Below, piece after piece: positions 49,501-60,585 of a DNA stretch of 64,000 nt. The stretch lies in assembly GCF_023856365.1 (NCBI RefSeq), contig NC_064533.1, forward strand, positions 32,350,118 to 32,414,117. The letters run 5' to 3'. This stretch comes from Brienomyrus brachyistius (taxonomy: Eukaryota; Chordata; Actinopteri; Osteoglossiformes; Mormyridae). Each line of letters begins with the position of its first letter. Positions within the stretch are counted from its first letter, which is position 1. A program made the position numbers and the translations under genes. Under the pieces are notes generated by a model that was not told where the DNA came from, did not search any database, and worked only from the letters and a program-made list of their open reading frames with translations.

Positions 49501-50760
49501 CTTTGTCTTTACGAGGCGCTTCTTTTCCATTTCAAAAGACGGTAGCACAAAAAAAGGTATGAGGCGACTGCCGGGGGAAGGAGACTATTTTGTCTGTGCG
49601 GATCGCCCGAGATCGTCAGCAATCACGAGCAGGATTGGGACAGAAACCCCATGGATAAAGGTCGCTTTCAGAATCAGGGATGTTTTTTCCTGCTATTGAT
49701 TTCGTTTGCAACACGTTTCCCCCGCAATCAGCTCCGTAAGTCGAACATCTGCTCTTTGGAGGAGCCTCACTGCACTCACTGAAAGGCGATGGGTGTCTTT
49801 GAGATGTTTCATCGCCTTTTGCGGGTCATCTCAGTGCATATCACATGCACATTTACAAGAGTGCCCTTTCCGTGCAGGCATTCAAATAAAAATACGCAAT
49901 TCAGCTTACTGCCATTGAATCCGGATACATTTATAAATCAACATCGGACGTGAGCTCTGTCAATCGTTAGGGTTGGTTCATTTTATAAATACTCCCATCA
50001 ATGCAAGAAAAGACCCCGGAGGCAATTACTCCAGCGCTGCAATTTAGCGTCTACCTCCCATACACCAAACACACGTCTGCATCCGGCTGGATTGCAAAAT
50101 AACACCCCTTATAGACAAGCCTTCTTTTCGGTTATTTTTATAAAGAAAAAGAGAGAGCCATGTGTAGTTTAGTGGTTTTAAAACTAGTGAAGAACCGTTA
50201 ATTGGGAAATATCTCATGTGGCTCCGTCGGAATGTAAAAAGGCAGACCGCCAAACACCTTGTGGGTGCGGCATGTTTTAATTAAACATAAGCGTTACTAA
50301 TGAGTTGCCAAATAATAATCCTTCTTAACGCTACGCTGCTATTGAGACGAGGGATATTCTGCCCCTTAAGTCATGTGCGATTTAAGAAATCTTTATTTAA
50401 AAACTTTTGCATAAAGTCACACATGACAGTAACTGCTTGAGTAATAGCAATCGCCCGTGACTTGTCGACTGCTCTACAATGTGCCGCCAGAGTAAGGATT
50501 AAATGCGAAGTTGTAACCAGGAGCGTGAACTCAGAGATACCGTTCGACCACCAGCGATACAAGGGCGAGGTAACATTAAAAATTTAAATATTTTAAAGCC
50601 CAAACAAGCTGACAAACAGTAGTAAAATCACGAACGCTATAACTAAAATTGTATACACGTTCTGCTTCAAAATACTTATTCGTTTCGTAAATCCGTTTGA
50701 TATCCATCAGTATTATTGCCTTTTATCGTTATATTTATAAAATAATGCGACTGACCTTAC
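43578..50760 (-). other. arhgef39: arhgef39 first intron (within the 5' UTR)
   Basis: This 7.2-kb intron separates the proposed non-coding exon from the first coding exon. It contains poly-G/C runs (about 45098, 46027-46039, 47015), a CTCF-like motif at 44691-44704, and AT-rich blocks with homeodomain-type cores (for example 46860-46935 and 49440-49930). No second gene is supported. Its extent depends on the promoter call at 50761. Confidence 0.5.
44691..44704 (+). promoter_or_regulatory. CTCF-like motif
   Basis: The plus strand reads ccagcaggaggcag, a good match to the CTCF core with one weaker position. Confidence 0.4.
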
Positions 50761-50820
50761 TTGACTTGCAAACTTCGAATCCAGGCGCTCTTTTCACGTT
50801 CCGCAAACTTCCGGGTTAAT
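50761..50820 (-). other. arhgef39: Proposed non-coding first exon of arhgef39
   Basis: On the minus strand the sequence after the ETS site runs into a consensus donor, caagtcaa|gtaagg, at 50761/50760. It lies upstream of the acceptor at 43578. The 5' end is a guess based on the promoter elements. Transcript data would be needed to confirm it. Confidence 0.45.
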
Positions 50821-50900
50821 CGACCCTTCCTATTGGTTGGTTTTGTATTACACGTGACACGGTATTGGGCCGCGAGTGCCTTAACGTCTGTATAAAAATT
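50774..50900 (-). promoter_or_regulatory. arhgef39: Candidate arhgef39 promoter with cell-cycle elements, possibly bidirectional
   Basis: Read on the minus strand there are CCAAT boxes at 50868-50864 and 50836-50832, 32 bp apart, the spacing usual for paired NF-Y sites in G2/M promoters. There follow an ETS site (ccggaag, 50814-50808) and a CHR-like ttcgaa (50779-50774). A palindromic E-box cacgtg lies at 50851-50856. On the plus strand a TATA-like tataaaa occurs at 50891-50897, so the element could also fire rightwards. Human ARHGEF39 is reported to be cell-cycle linked, which agrees. Confidence 0.5.
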
Positions 50901-50910
50901 TCCAGCTCGG

Positions 50911-52786
50911 CTTTGTTGCTGCATTTATCTGTTCGTGCGTTTTACTGAAATTAAACGAAGACGATTATTTATGCAGGCTTTTGTTACTTGCCGTTTTGAT
51001 TCATTTTAATATATATATATTATCTACAGGTTTGTGACTGTAGCAGGTGGCCGGCTAGGGTGGAGGGTGTTAATTTTCATTAAAATGTAAATATTTATTT
51101 TGAATATTTCTACTTAAAGGGAAACTAAGTGCAACTCACAATCAGAATTTTGTATTGCAAAAAATGGATTTATAAACTGGCGAACTAAATGATTCATCAG
51201 AATAGTAAAAGGAACTTAAAAATGAAAGCAAACTTTTACAGAATCTTGCATCAGTATGCGTAGGAAGGATAAAAGTAAATGCTACTATTCCGTGCTTTTA
51301 CGAAAGAAAAATGTAGAACTGTTCGGGGCGTCCTCAAATCTGATATTGGCACATCGACTGCAATATGTTCTCATAGATGCAAGATGGGTTTTTTAACGTG
51401 TTTATTACTATCGTCAACTCGGTTCACTGTAGCGAGAATACTGACATCTAGTGTCACGATTGTGTTTCTCCGATGAACAATCCCAAACCAGCAAAAAACA
51501 ATACAGGAGCTGTAGCTGTGGGTGAACGAGCAGTGGAATCGCGGAATGTATCAGTAAAATGTTCACACAGCATTAAGTCAGCAGGATGAAACACTGTTTG
51601 GATCACCTCATTCTGAAGCTGAGCATTATGGGTAGGAATCTGTTAATAGGCACTGCTGAGAAGCAGGCTGTGGCACTTCAGTTTTCCATGTAAACATTCA
51701 ACATTTATAGCAATAACTGTAAACAATATAAAAGCCCAGGTAATCTTGACGTGCATCACAAAAAAGTGATATAGTTATTTTATCTTTATTTTTCAGCAGA
51801 CTCCTGCAACGAGGCACAATAAAGGTTACATGATAGTGAGATATAGGGTAGAGATTATGTATTTCTCATTTCTGAACTATTAGCTTTAATGTAAATATTG
51901 ATTTACAGGTTAGTGCAGTTAATATAGTGATTTGTTGCTATTAGTAAGGGAAATTTGTAACAACTTCTGGTAGGTGTATGAACCATTCTACCACAAACCC
52001 AGATTTTCATACTTATTTATTCATTTTTATGATGATTTTAAGATGATTTGGCCGTTTACGGCATTCCAGTGGTTTCATACAGGGTTTCTAAACGATACAC
52101 TGATTGAGATGATTAGTTCAGACTGGGCCTTGACCACCTCAGGGTCATCTAAGTGGGCGCAAAGCTTGTTTACCTCCAGAGGTGCAGCCTTTTCTAAGAG
52201 AACTTTTATTGGGACTCAGAAAATATTTCACAGTGAATCTGAAGAGTAAAGAAGCTGTGCGTAGCAAAAGATAAATAGTGGACTTGGATCTAATTACCAG
52301 AGTGCTTGGCACAAACACAAGGAATGCTCGCAATGAAGTCTGATCTTTAGCAGTACCTGAGAAACAGCTGATGGCCTTGAAATCAATAAACTGTGAGAGA
52401 AAATTGAATTTGTAAATAGTCTGTTGTGATTGGTAGCAACACCTCTACTACTGTCAGTGACTAGAGGTCATCGGTGGCCAAAGCTGGTTTATGAATACCG
52501 GGGGGGTTGGTAAACAACATTGAATGCTCACCATTCCTCTTTTCAAAGAAATATCTTCCTTTAATTTGACTGCCATGTGCCCATTTCACAGCAGCTTACA
52601 GCTTGCATTTCCCATCTCCTGTCTTAATTACATTAAATCGCATTCAAAACAGTCAGATAAATGGTAAAAATAAAGGTTAATTATGCTCTTGTAATTCTGT
52701 CAAACAAAAGCTACTTTCTATTTGTACTTCGAATTTTTAAAAATACATTCAGCAAATCAAGATCGTGTTTTTTTTTTACTCCCAGC

Positions 52787-52787
<1 letters not shown>
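50911..52787. other. Upstream intergenic stretch, nothing recognised
   Basis: AT-rich sequence without a supported exon. If the TATA-like site at 50891 is real, a plus-strand transcript would start here, but I see no coding frame that continues it. Confidence 0.4.

Positions 52788-52833
<46 letters not shown>
52788..52833. repeat. (TG)n microsatellite
   Basis: About 22 uninterrupted TG units directly next to a SINE fragment. Confidence 0.95.
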
Positions 52834-52835
<2 letters not shown>

Positions 52836-53035
52836 ACATGATCTCACATTTGAGCGGCCTTCCTCTGTACTCTGGTTTCCATCCAAAGACATGCGGTTTA
52901 AGGTTATTTATGACTCTAAATTGCCCCCAGTGTGTGCCCTGCGATGGACAGGCCGTCGATCTGGGGCGTGCCCTGCGCTTCTAGGGACAGGTGCTAGGCT
53001 CACTGTGACTTGGTACTGCATCAACATTCATGTTA
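52834..53035 (+). mobile_element. SINE fragment (ATGG-tailed family), diverged
   Basis: The blocks tactctggtttccatccaaa and gacatgcggtttaagg are followed by tgtgccctgcgatgga, matching the middle and 3' half of the SINE at 8364-8684. Confidence 0.75.
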
Positions 53036-53348
53036 ACTTTTAATTCACATCTGCTAACTGCACTTTCAGTCCTTTAGCTCCTGAAGCGTGTTTTTGTCAG
53101 ATGAGCCATTTATATGTGTGTGGCATAATTTGATTGGTAGACACTCTTGTGGGCAGGCTGGACAGTTGAATGACAGTCACAACAACTGTTCTGCTCTTTA
53201 ACTTAAATGAGTAAAACCATATACCTCCCAGGGTGTTTCTGTGGGTCTCCCTCTCTCACATGCAAATCAGACTTAGAACAGCTGTACAGTGGTATGCATG
53301 GCATGATGTAATTAACAAGTATGAACAGCATCTATGGTTACAGTAAAG

Positions 53349-53550
53349 CAGTGGTTCCCAAAGTCGGTCCTCGGAACCCACTGCCCTGCTTGTTTCCCAG
53401 CTATCCCTGCCCTACACACTGCTGATTACCTGGATCAGGTGTGTTCAGTCAATCAGAAGCTGAAAGACAGCTGGGACTTAGGTGTGGGGCAGGGATAGCT
53501 GGAAAACATGCAGGGCAGTGGGACCCGGGAACCGACTTTGAGAACCACTG
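53349..53550. mobile_element. hAT-like MITE with 8-bp target duplication
   Basis: The terminal inverted repeats cagtggttcccaaagtcggt and accgactttgagaaccactg are near perfect. The flanking octamers cagtaaag (53341-53348) and cattaaag (53551-53558) differ at one position. The interior shows a secondary palindrome around ccctgccc/gggcaggg. Confidence 0.9.
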
Positions 53551-53579
53551 CATTAAAGAGAGAATTTCTGCACAGTGTA

Positions 53580-53690
53580 TACATAATAGTGTAAATATAT
53601 GTTCCCTGCCCTGTGCTCACGGTTTCCAGGAGTCCCCTGCGACTCTGAATAGGGAAAGCAGGTATGTAAGATGGATGGATGGACTACAGG
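53580..53690 (+). mobile_element. SINE 3' fragment
   Basis: A decayed 3' part of the SINE (gttccctgccctgtgctcac, cctgcgactctgaatagg) ending in atggatggatgg. Confidence 0.65.
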
Positions 53691-54820
53691 TAATATAAAT
53701 AAGTGGAGGTGGGGCTATGCAGTCTGTAGTTATAGGCAGAACTGGGTTAAGATTAGCGGTAGTGTTCAGAATTCAGTTCGGCTAGTGAGCGAGTGGAGGC
53801 TTCACCTCCATCTGGACCAGAGTAGGCTAAATACCTGCGCCCTCCTGCATTCCCAATTCCTATTTATTAAGAAATGTTTTCTTTATCGATCATTGTAATA
53901 CCTCGTAGTTGCACTCTCTTCACTAAGCGAGAGATTAAATAATCTCAGACAAGACTGTCAGTCAGGCAAGTCCCCAGCTAGTCAGATAATAATTCTACAC
54001 CGACAGTACTTTGGGTCCCCCTGGGTGAGGAGTGTTTAAAGAGGTACGAAGAGCAAGAACACCATCTAAAAGAGCTGCCTAAAAGTGCGAAAGAGACCGG
54101 CGATCCTCCCCTTTCTTGTTTTTGATTTTGTGTGTTTTATGTTTAAAGAAAATTTGTTATTATAATAATTTGCCCCAACAGAGACTTGTGTAAATTAGGC
54201 TTATTTTGCCTAAGGGCTACCCAGACTTGAACAACAAGGAGTCATTTGAGAAATACCCATACAAAGGGTTCATTTTACCTGAGGAAAAAGATATTGCGCA
54301 TAAACATCAATAATCCACACAAGTTAAGGAACTCTCCCTGGATTCCCCCCCCCTCCCCCCGATGGTGCATTATTCATGGACTGAGTTGCCAGAGGACACT
54401 TAAATATTTTGACCTTCTCACCTCGAGAAAACTTTGCGAGTTGAAAGAGTGTGATGTTTTGAAATTCAACTTTTGAGTCCCTTTACCCCAGTCCAATAGT
54501 ATTGAGTTGTAGGTTATGAATTATTTAGATGTCAGTGACCTATTAGCTGCTGGTTGTCATTTAAAACTAGGTGCTAGAGCTTGTAAAAAAATATATATAA
54601 TCAAAAGATTTAGATGATACATGACGCATCAGAAACTGATTTGGATATAGTCCAGCCGGCTACTTCATGTTATGAGTGGCAAAGTTTCAATACCAGATGT
54701 TTGGCAAGATCTCTTCAGTAGACCATAAATGTCATTCTGTTATATTCTAGTGCTGCAGGATGTCATCCTGAAGTGGCCCTAAGGCCTGCTGTAGCTATAG
54801 GCAGAATAGCTAGTAGCCTT
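53691..54820. other. Intergenic stretch, nothing recognised
   Basis: No gene or known repeat recognised. A short C-rich run lies near 54347-54360. Confidence 0.4.
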
Positions 54821-55239
54821 CGCTGGCGATTCTCAACCCGTGACCCAAATTATGTCATGGAAAGTTCTGAAACGGTCGTGAGGCAGGGTTGGAAAATGTA
54901 ACCATTTTAAATTCAGCAAGCTCCTATGCTGATCCATCATCAGATTTCACAGCCCCAATCCTAAAATTAACCTATATAAATGGGTCTTGGTTCTGTAAAT
55001 GCTAAGTGCAAAACTAGTGAACGCTCAATCAACCCAAGGAATCAAACCACAGATGCTTAATTCAAAATTCACTGGCACATCCAGTCAGATTTGTGCGATA
55101 GGCATTGATTGGTGTAAATTGCAGAGTGCACTGTGTGCTTGATCATAGCGTTAATTTCAACATGTACTTGATGTAGGGTCGCGACTGAGCTGGCATGGTA
55201 AAGATTGGGTCGCGGTGTAAAAAAGGTTGAAAAACACTG
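54821..55239. mobile_element. hAT-like DNA transposon remnant
   Basis: The left part gattctcaacccgtgaccca and the right part tgggtcgcggtgtaaaaaag plus gttgaaaaacactg are inverse copies, a common fish hAT end type. No transposase remains. Confidence 0.65.
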
Positions 55240-55384
55240 GCCTTGGGCCTCTGAATTACCTGGCTAGCAGAGTATGTGAAAGAAGTAGCCCCCCCCCCTC
55301 CAAGAAAGCTTTGCCTAGGAGTCCTGCAAAGGTAGAGCCGATCCCGAGTGGTTCTCTTGAGATTCACGTTTCAGTCCAGTTCTG

Positions 55385-55854
55385 TACGCCCTATGCTTTT
55401 CCCTTTATCTGATACGCCCTATGCTTTTCCCTTTATCTGATACGCCCTATGCTTTCCCCCTTACCTGATACGCCCTATGCTGTTCCCCTTACCTGATACG
55501 CCATATGCTGTTCCCCTTACCTGATACGCCCTATGCTTTTCCCTTTACCTGATACGCCCTATGCTGTTCCCCTTACCTGATACGCCCTATGCTGTTCCCC
55601 TTACCTGATACGCCCTATGCTGTTCCCCTTACCTGATACGCCCTATGCTGTTCCCCTTACCTGATACGCCCTATGCTGTTCCCCTTACCTGATACGCCCT
55701 ATGCTGTTCCCCTTACCTGATATGCCCTATGCTTTTCCCCTTTCCTGATACGCCCTATGCTGTTCCCCTTACCTGATACGCCCTATGCTGTTCCCCTTAC
55801 CTGATACGCCCTATGCTGTTTCCCTTACCTGATACGCCCTATGCTTTTCCCCTT
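55385..55854. repeat. 28-bp minisatellite, about 17 units
   Basis: Head-to-tail units of tacgccctatgctgttcccc plus ttacctga. The first two units and a few inner ones are variants (tttatctga, tttacctga, tttcctga). The array ends in ttaaaaaaaga. On the minus strand twelve units contain CAGGTAAG, the consensus 5' splice site. It has no coding role that I can see. Confidence 0.95.
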
Positions 55855-58162
55855 AAAAAAAGAGTCAGGAATGGTGACCACCCCAATGTGAAGTACACTC
55901 ATGTTTTTTGGTCTATAATCACACGTAGCTTTCCTCCATCACTTAAAAGCCCCTTCCAGGAGGTATACTCTTAATTAAGTAGCCATAAAGGTGAAGCGCA
56001 AATAAAGTAATGGAACCAAACAGAATTCACAGGCAAGCGAGAACAAACAAGCAGAATGAGCCGGTACCCGCACTGCCAGCGATGAGGCAGAGGAGGGTTT
56101 TAAAAGCCATTTGCTATAATTGTCACACACTTATGTAAATTCCCCCCTTTGCACCTTCTGTGGGCCTGATAAAAGCATTCAATCAGCCCTCGTCACCTGG
56201 CACTCCACACTTGTCAGCTCTGTGAATGTTTTCAGCGACGAGCTCATTAAAGCAAAATGACCATTTGGTCTGGGGAATGGGGGGTGGGTGGGTGGAGGGG
56301 GGTGATCGCAGGGAAAAAAGAGGGGGGAAAAAAATCGAGGGACACATAAGTAGGAAGGGACCATCAAAACAAGAAGCATGCAAACATTGATGGTTTTTAT
56401 GGATAATTAAAACTCTCGAGACCGCAATTACTAAAAGCACCGCCTGACGGGACTCTGCGCGTGTCAACGAGGCGCACTCCTGTATCGACAGCCGGGATTG
56501 GTGCTGGCTCTTCCGCACTACGCCTGTCACTCAGTTGTCCTCTGGCCAATGTGCCGGTATTGACTTTGTGTTACCGTAGACCCATGGCCCAGCCCGTTCG
56601 GGCCCCTGCGACTCCCGCCGTCATTCCGATTGTGGCAGCTGTATCTGAATTTACTTAGCGGCGAGGGACAAAAAAAAAAATCACAGTCGAGTAATTGGCT
56701 GTTCTGTCTACCATCCCTGCAGAACAAAGTCATAATTGGACCCCTATTGTTGTTGATTTTCCTTGACATGCTCAGTAGTACCAGTGGAGTATATGATCAT
56801 ATGCCACTTTGAAATAGTGAGTTAGCAGCACCAGGAAGCTAGTCCTGGCCTAGCCACAGTCTTTGCCTTCTGAGGCTGGTTTCTAGGACAGAATCTCTAC
56901 ATCTCCTCGAGGACCCCAGGCCACTAGCTACATTTATTATATTTCACCTCCAGCACACCTGACTGAACTAATCATAATCTCGAAGGTTGATTAGTTTAAT
57001 AAGATTGACGCTAATGTAGCTTCCGCCCTCTGCTTTTGGCCTTCTGAGGCCTTCGTGTTAGACAAAGGCCAACAGTCATCATATTGAAACTGGAGGAGCG
57101 TGTCTTGTCTGCAGGGCTATCTCATTGTGACTCTTTTAATTCTCCGGGGCTCGTCCTGTCTTTGTTTCAAAGCAAATGGCTAAATCAAGAAGCTATTATG
57201 AGTGTTTCTGTGATAATTTAATTTGAATCCATTATTTGTTTTAATTGTTTCATTCAAGGGGCAGTAGGTCACATCCAAGCATGCATGAGACCTGTTGTGT
57301 AATGCTACGTCGCCGAATTCGGAACAGCCATCTGAAGCTAGTGCCAGACGCCATTTGAAGCAGCATTGATTCAAGTTTTAAAATCTCCTACGATTTGGGG
57401 TTCAATTGTTAACAGTGAGTTAAAAATAGCTGCCAGGCTGCCTTCACGTCCCCAGCCAAGTGGCTTCTGTACGAAACTAAACACAGCTAGGCTTCAACAA
57501 GAGTGTTTGTATGATAATTTAATTTGAATCCATTATTTGTTTTAACCGTTTCATTCGATATCTTTAGTACCAGAGGCAGAAGGTCCATATGCAAAGTTCC
57601 ATCCAAGCATACGTGAGACTGACTTGCACAGATCAATTTTATGGAGGAAATGTCACGCAAATCAGTGTCATTTACATCAGAACGGCTCCAAAAAGGAAAT
57701 CAAACTTAGGATAAAGAAAAAGGCCTCATACACAGACTCACAGATCTGTTACATTTAAAATTTAGAAATGTCATTATTCAATGTGGGCACTTTCAGATAT
57801 TACACTCAGAGTTGGGTTGATCTTTCGGAATAGGGATGACTTTTCAATAAAAAAAGAAGACACCCGAATTGGATAAGGGATCCATGGTTACCGACAGCCT
57901 CGTACCTTGTAGTGGGTGACCCGGGCTCCAGAGGAAGTTCATGACTGATCAGGCCTGCTGTTTACCAGCTGCTAGCAGATCCACACGCAATCACAAAAAG
58001 TTACTCCACTCTCTCCTCTCTCTCTCTGCTTTGGTCTCTCTCCCCATACCCCCCCCCTCCCCCCACCACCTCCGCAAGGCTGGTCCCATGCATTATTCGT
58101 ACGATATTATAATTACGGTGCCAATTAAAGGAACGTCTGGAGTGAAAGTGGTCCCCATTCAC
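55855..58162. other. Intergenic stretch with a local duplication
   Basis: A G-rich tract lies at 56275-56305. The part at 56830-57010 contains a cagcacacctgactgaacta block like the interior of the MITEs. A direct duplication occupies 57200-57293 and 57501-57622. No supported gene. Confidence 0.5.
57200..57622. repeat. Direct duplication of a ~95-120 bp AT-rich block
   Basis: Both copies start gagtgttt, share the 30-plus-bp core containing tgataatttaatttgaatcc, and end with atccaagcat and gtgaga/atgaga. The second copy has about 25 extra bases in its middle. The copies are about 300 bp apart. Confidence 0.9.
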
Positions 58163-58331
58163 CTGTCTTAGCATTTCCTGCCTGGCTCTGCTTTGTAGAT
58201 GGCGATTCCTTCAGCGTCGCCCCAGGACGTAAAGTGGATCCCTCTTCAGATGTAATGAAGCCGAAGGAGATGATTTCGACGGCGTTTGTGAACTTTCCCT
58301 GGCAGTAGACCGCCTCGTACATTAAACACCC
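58163..58331 (-). other. Orphan exon-like segment, unidentified
   Basis: On the minus strand a 169-bp block lies between an acceptor (cttctgtgcag) and a donor (aagacag|gtgaat). One frame is open throughout and reads GCLMYEAVYCQGKFTNAVEI, then ISFGFITSEEG. A second frame contains SWGDAEGIAIYKAEPG. I do not recognise either. It has the same orientation as arhgef39 and lies upstream of it, so it may be an exon of a neighbouring gene, or conserved non-coding DNA. Confidence 0.35.
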
Positions 58332-59384
58332 CTGCACAGAAGTGGAAAGTTTACTAAGATCCTGGCGATTGCATTTTAATGCAAGCTCTCCGCTGTTATT
58401 TTGTTAATTGATTCTCATGAATATTCATGAGAGGCATTAGCCTGAACCCTGTCCCAGGCTTTGAATTGGAGAGATTTAATGGTCACCGTGGCCCAGCCGC
58501 CTGTCCTACACTGCAATGCGTCTCTGAGAAGCAGCTCCGATGACAACAATTAGCATTTTTGCGGTTATCCTCCAGCGTTGCTGATTTATTTGGATCGCGG
58601 GTGTCAGACTCAATTACTTTCGGGCTGTTTGTGTGGAGGTTTTTTCTCCGCTCTTCTCCATTAATTGCTTAATTTGCACGATTATTATTATTTTTATTTT
58701 TTTTTGACATTCTTACCACGATAAACTATATTTGATCATTTTGATGCAAATCTGGGAAACGCTGATGTCAGTGCTGTTTTGGGGAATGACGGTGGTATAA
58801 ATACTTAACTACTTATTAGATTATTTCACCAATGGGACTGAACTCGAATTAAAAGCACCAGATAAATAGCCCAGGAACCCAGTTCACACTGCTTATTTAG
58901 ACTGGCATCTGGTCGATCCATCACCCACAATCGAATGGGTCATAAACTTGACATGTTTGATCATATGGAGTAAAAAGAATTGACGATGTTTACGGGCACA
59001 CAGGGTAAGTATGAATTGTACAGAGCCGTAAATAAATAAGGGTCTATAAATAGTGGATAGAAGGGCCACAGTTTGGATCCTGGCATGGGATACTGGTGCC
59101 TCTAGTCTCTCAGCTACATATAAAGTATACATTTACACAGTGGCTTGGTAAGAGGTTGGTAGGATCAGAGCAGGAAGCGGCTTGATCCCGGACTCCCAGT
59201 TCCAAAGAGGAAGCCCATCATGGCACCATGGCGGCATGGTCTACACAGCCGACCCTCAACGGGTCAGTCTGCCCTGAAATCTTTTCCTCCCAGATTTGGG
59301 ATATTTATGAACAAAAGAGTTTGGACAACTAAAAATATTTCAGTGAAAATTCTGATTCCAAATGTTTGTATGGGAATAAATAAG
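58332..59384. other. Intergenic stretch, AT-rich, regulatory-looking
   Basis: Sequence such as ttgttaattgattctcatga and attagcatttttgcggtt at 58390-58700 is free of recognised repeats and resembles conserved non-coding DNA. No gene recognised. Confidence 0.4.
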
Positions 59385-60585
59385 TGTCCATCCAGTTTCT
59401 GTAACCCTTTATATCCTGTTATTATTATTATTGGCGGTCTGGAGTTTATGGGCGTAAGACAGGGAATAGTCAGGATGGGGGGCCAACCCATCGCAGAGCA
59501 CACTAACACACCATGCACTCACACACCATACACTCACACACCATACACTAACACACCATACACTCACACACCATACACTAACACACCATACACTCACACA
59601 CCATACACTAACACACCATTCACTCACACACCATGCAATAACACACCATACACTCACACACCATACACTAACACACCATACACTCACACACCATACACTA
59701 ACACACCATACACTAACACAACATGCAATAACACACCATACACTCACACACCATACACTAACACAGCATGCACTAACACACCATGCAATAACACACCGTG
59801 CACTCACACACCATGCACTCACACACTATGCACTCACACACCATGCAATAACACACCGTGCACTCACACACCGTGCACTAACACACCATGTACTAACACA
59901 CCATGCACTCACACACCATGCACTCACACACCATGCAATAACACACCATACACTCACACACCATACACTCACACACCATGCACTCACACACCATACACTC
60001 ACACACCATGCAATAACACACCATGTACTAACACACCGTGCACTCACACACCATGCACTCACACACCATACACTAACACACCATACACTAACACACCATG
60101 CACTAACACACCATTCACTCACACACCGTTCACTCACACACCGTTCACTCACACACCATGCACTCACACACCATGCACTCACACACCATGCACTCACACA
60201 CCATGCACTCACACACCATACACTCACACACCATTCACTCACACACCAAGCACTAACACACCATGCACTAACACACCATGCACTCACACACTATGCACTC
60301 ACACACCATGCACTCACACACCATTCACTCACACAGCATGCACTAACACACCATGTACTAACACACACCATTCACTCACACACCATTCACACATGCACAC
60401 CAATGGACTATTTGGTAACTCCATTTAATCTCAACATGTTTTTTGGACTGTGGAGGGTAAACCAGAGTACTCGAAGGAAAACCCATAAATGAAACAAAGA
60501 GAACATGCAAACTCCACACACAAGGAGGTAAGGCAGAGACTCAAACCGCAACAGTGCTAAGCACTGCATCATGATGTAGCCCTAA
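59385..60585 (-). mobile_element. SINE split by a large internal minisatellite
   Basis: The left flank (gtccatccagtttctgtaac, ggcggtctggagtttatggg, aacccatcgcagagcacact) is the complement of the tail-proximal half of the ATGG-tailed SINE. The right flank (acatgcaaactccacac, acagtgctaagcactgcatc) is the complement of its head. An intact copy has only about 30-50 bp of cactcacac-type sequence between these parts. Here it has grown to about 900 bp. Confidence 0.85.
59506..60395. repeat. 15-bp minisatellite (acaccatgcactcac type), about 59 units
   Basis: Units of the form acaccatRcactMac repeat with little length variation; a 2-bp slip occurs near 60365. Base changes are concentrated at a few positions (cata/catg/catt, actc/acta/aata). 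Because the unit is 15 bp, the array is open on both strands and gives TPYTHTPCTNTPCTHTP-type and CVSAWCVSVWCV-type peptides that are not genes. Confidence 0.95.

Noticed and set aside
59220..60428. A 402-residue plus-strand ORF, the longest in the window, rich in Thr, Pro and His
   Set aside because: It is the translation of the 15-bp minisatellite inside a SINE. The unit is a multiple of three, so all frames without a stop in the unit stay open. The two Cys/Trp-rich minus-strand ORFs have the same cause.
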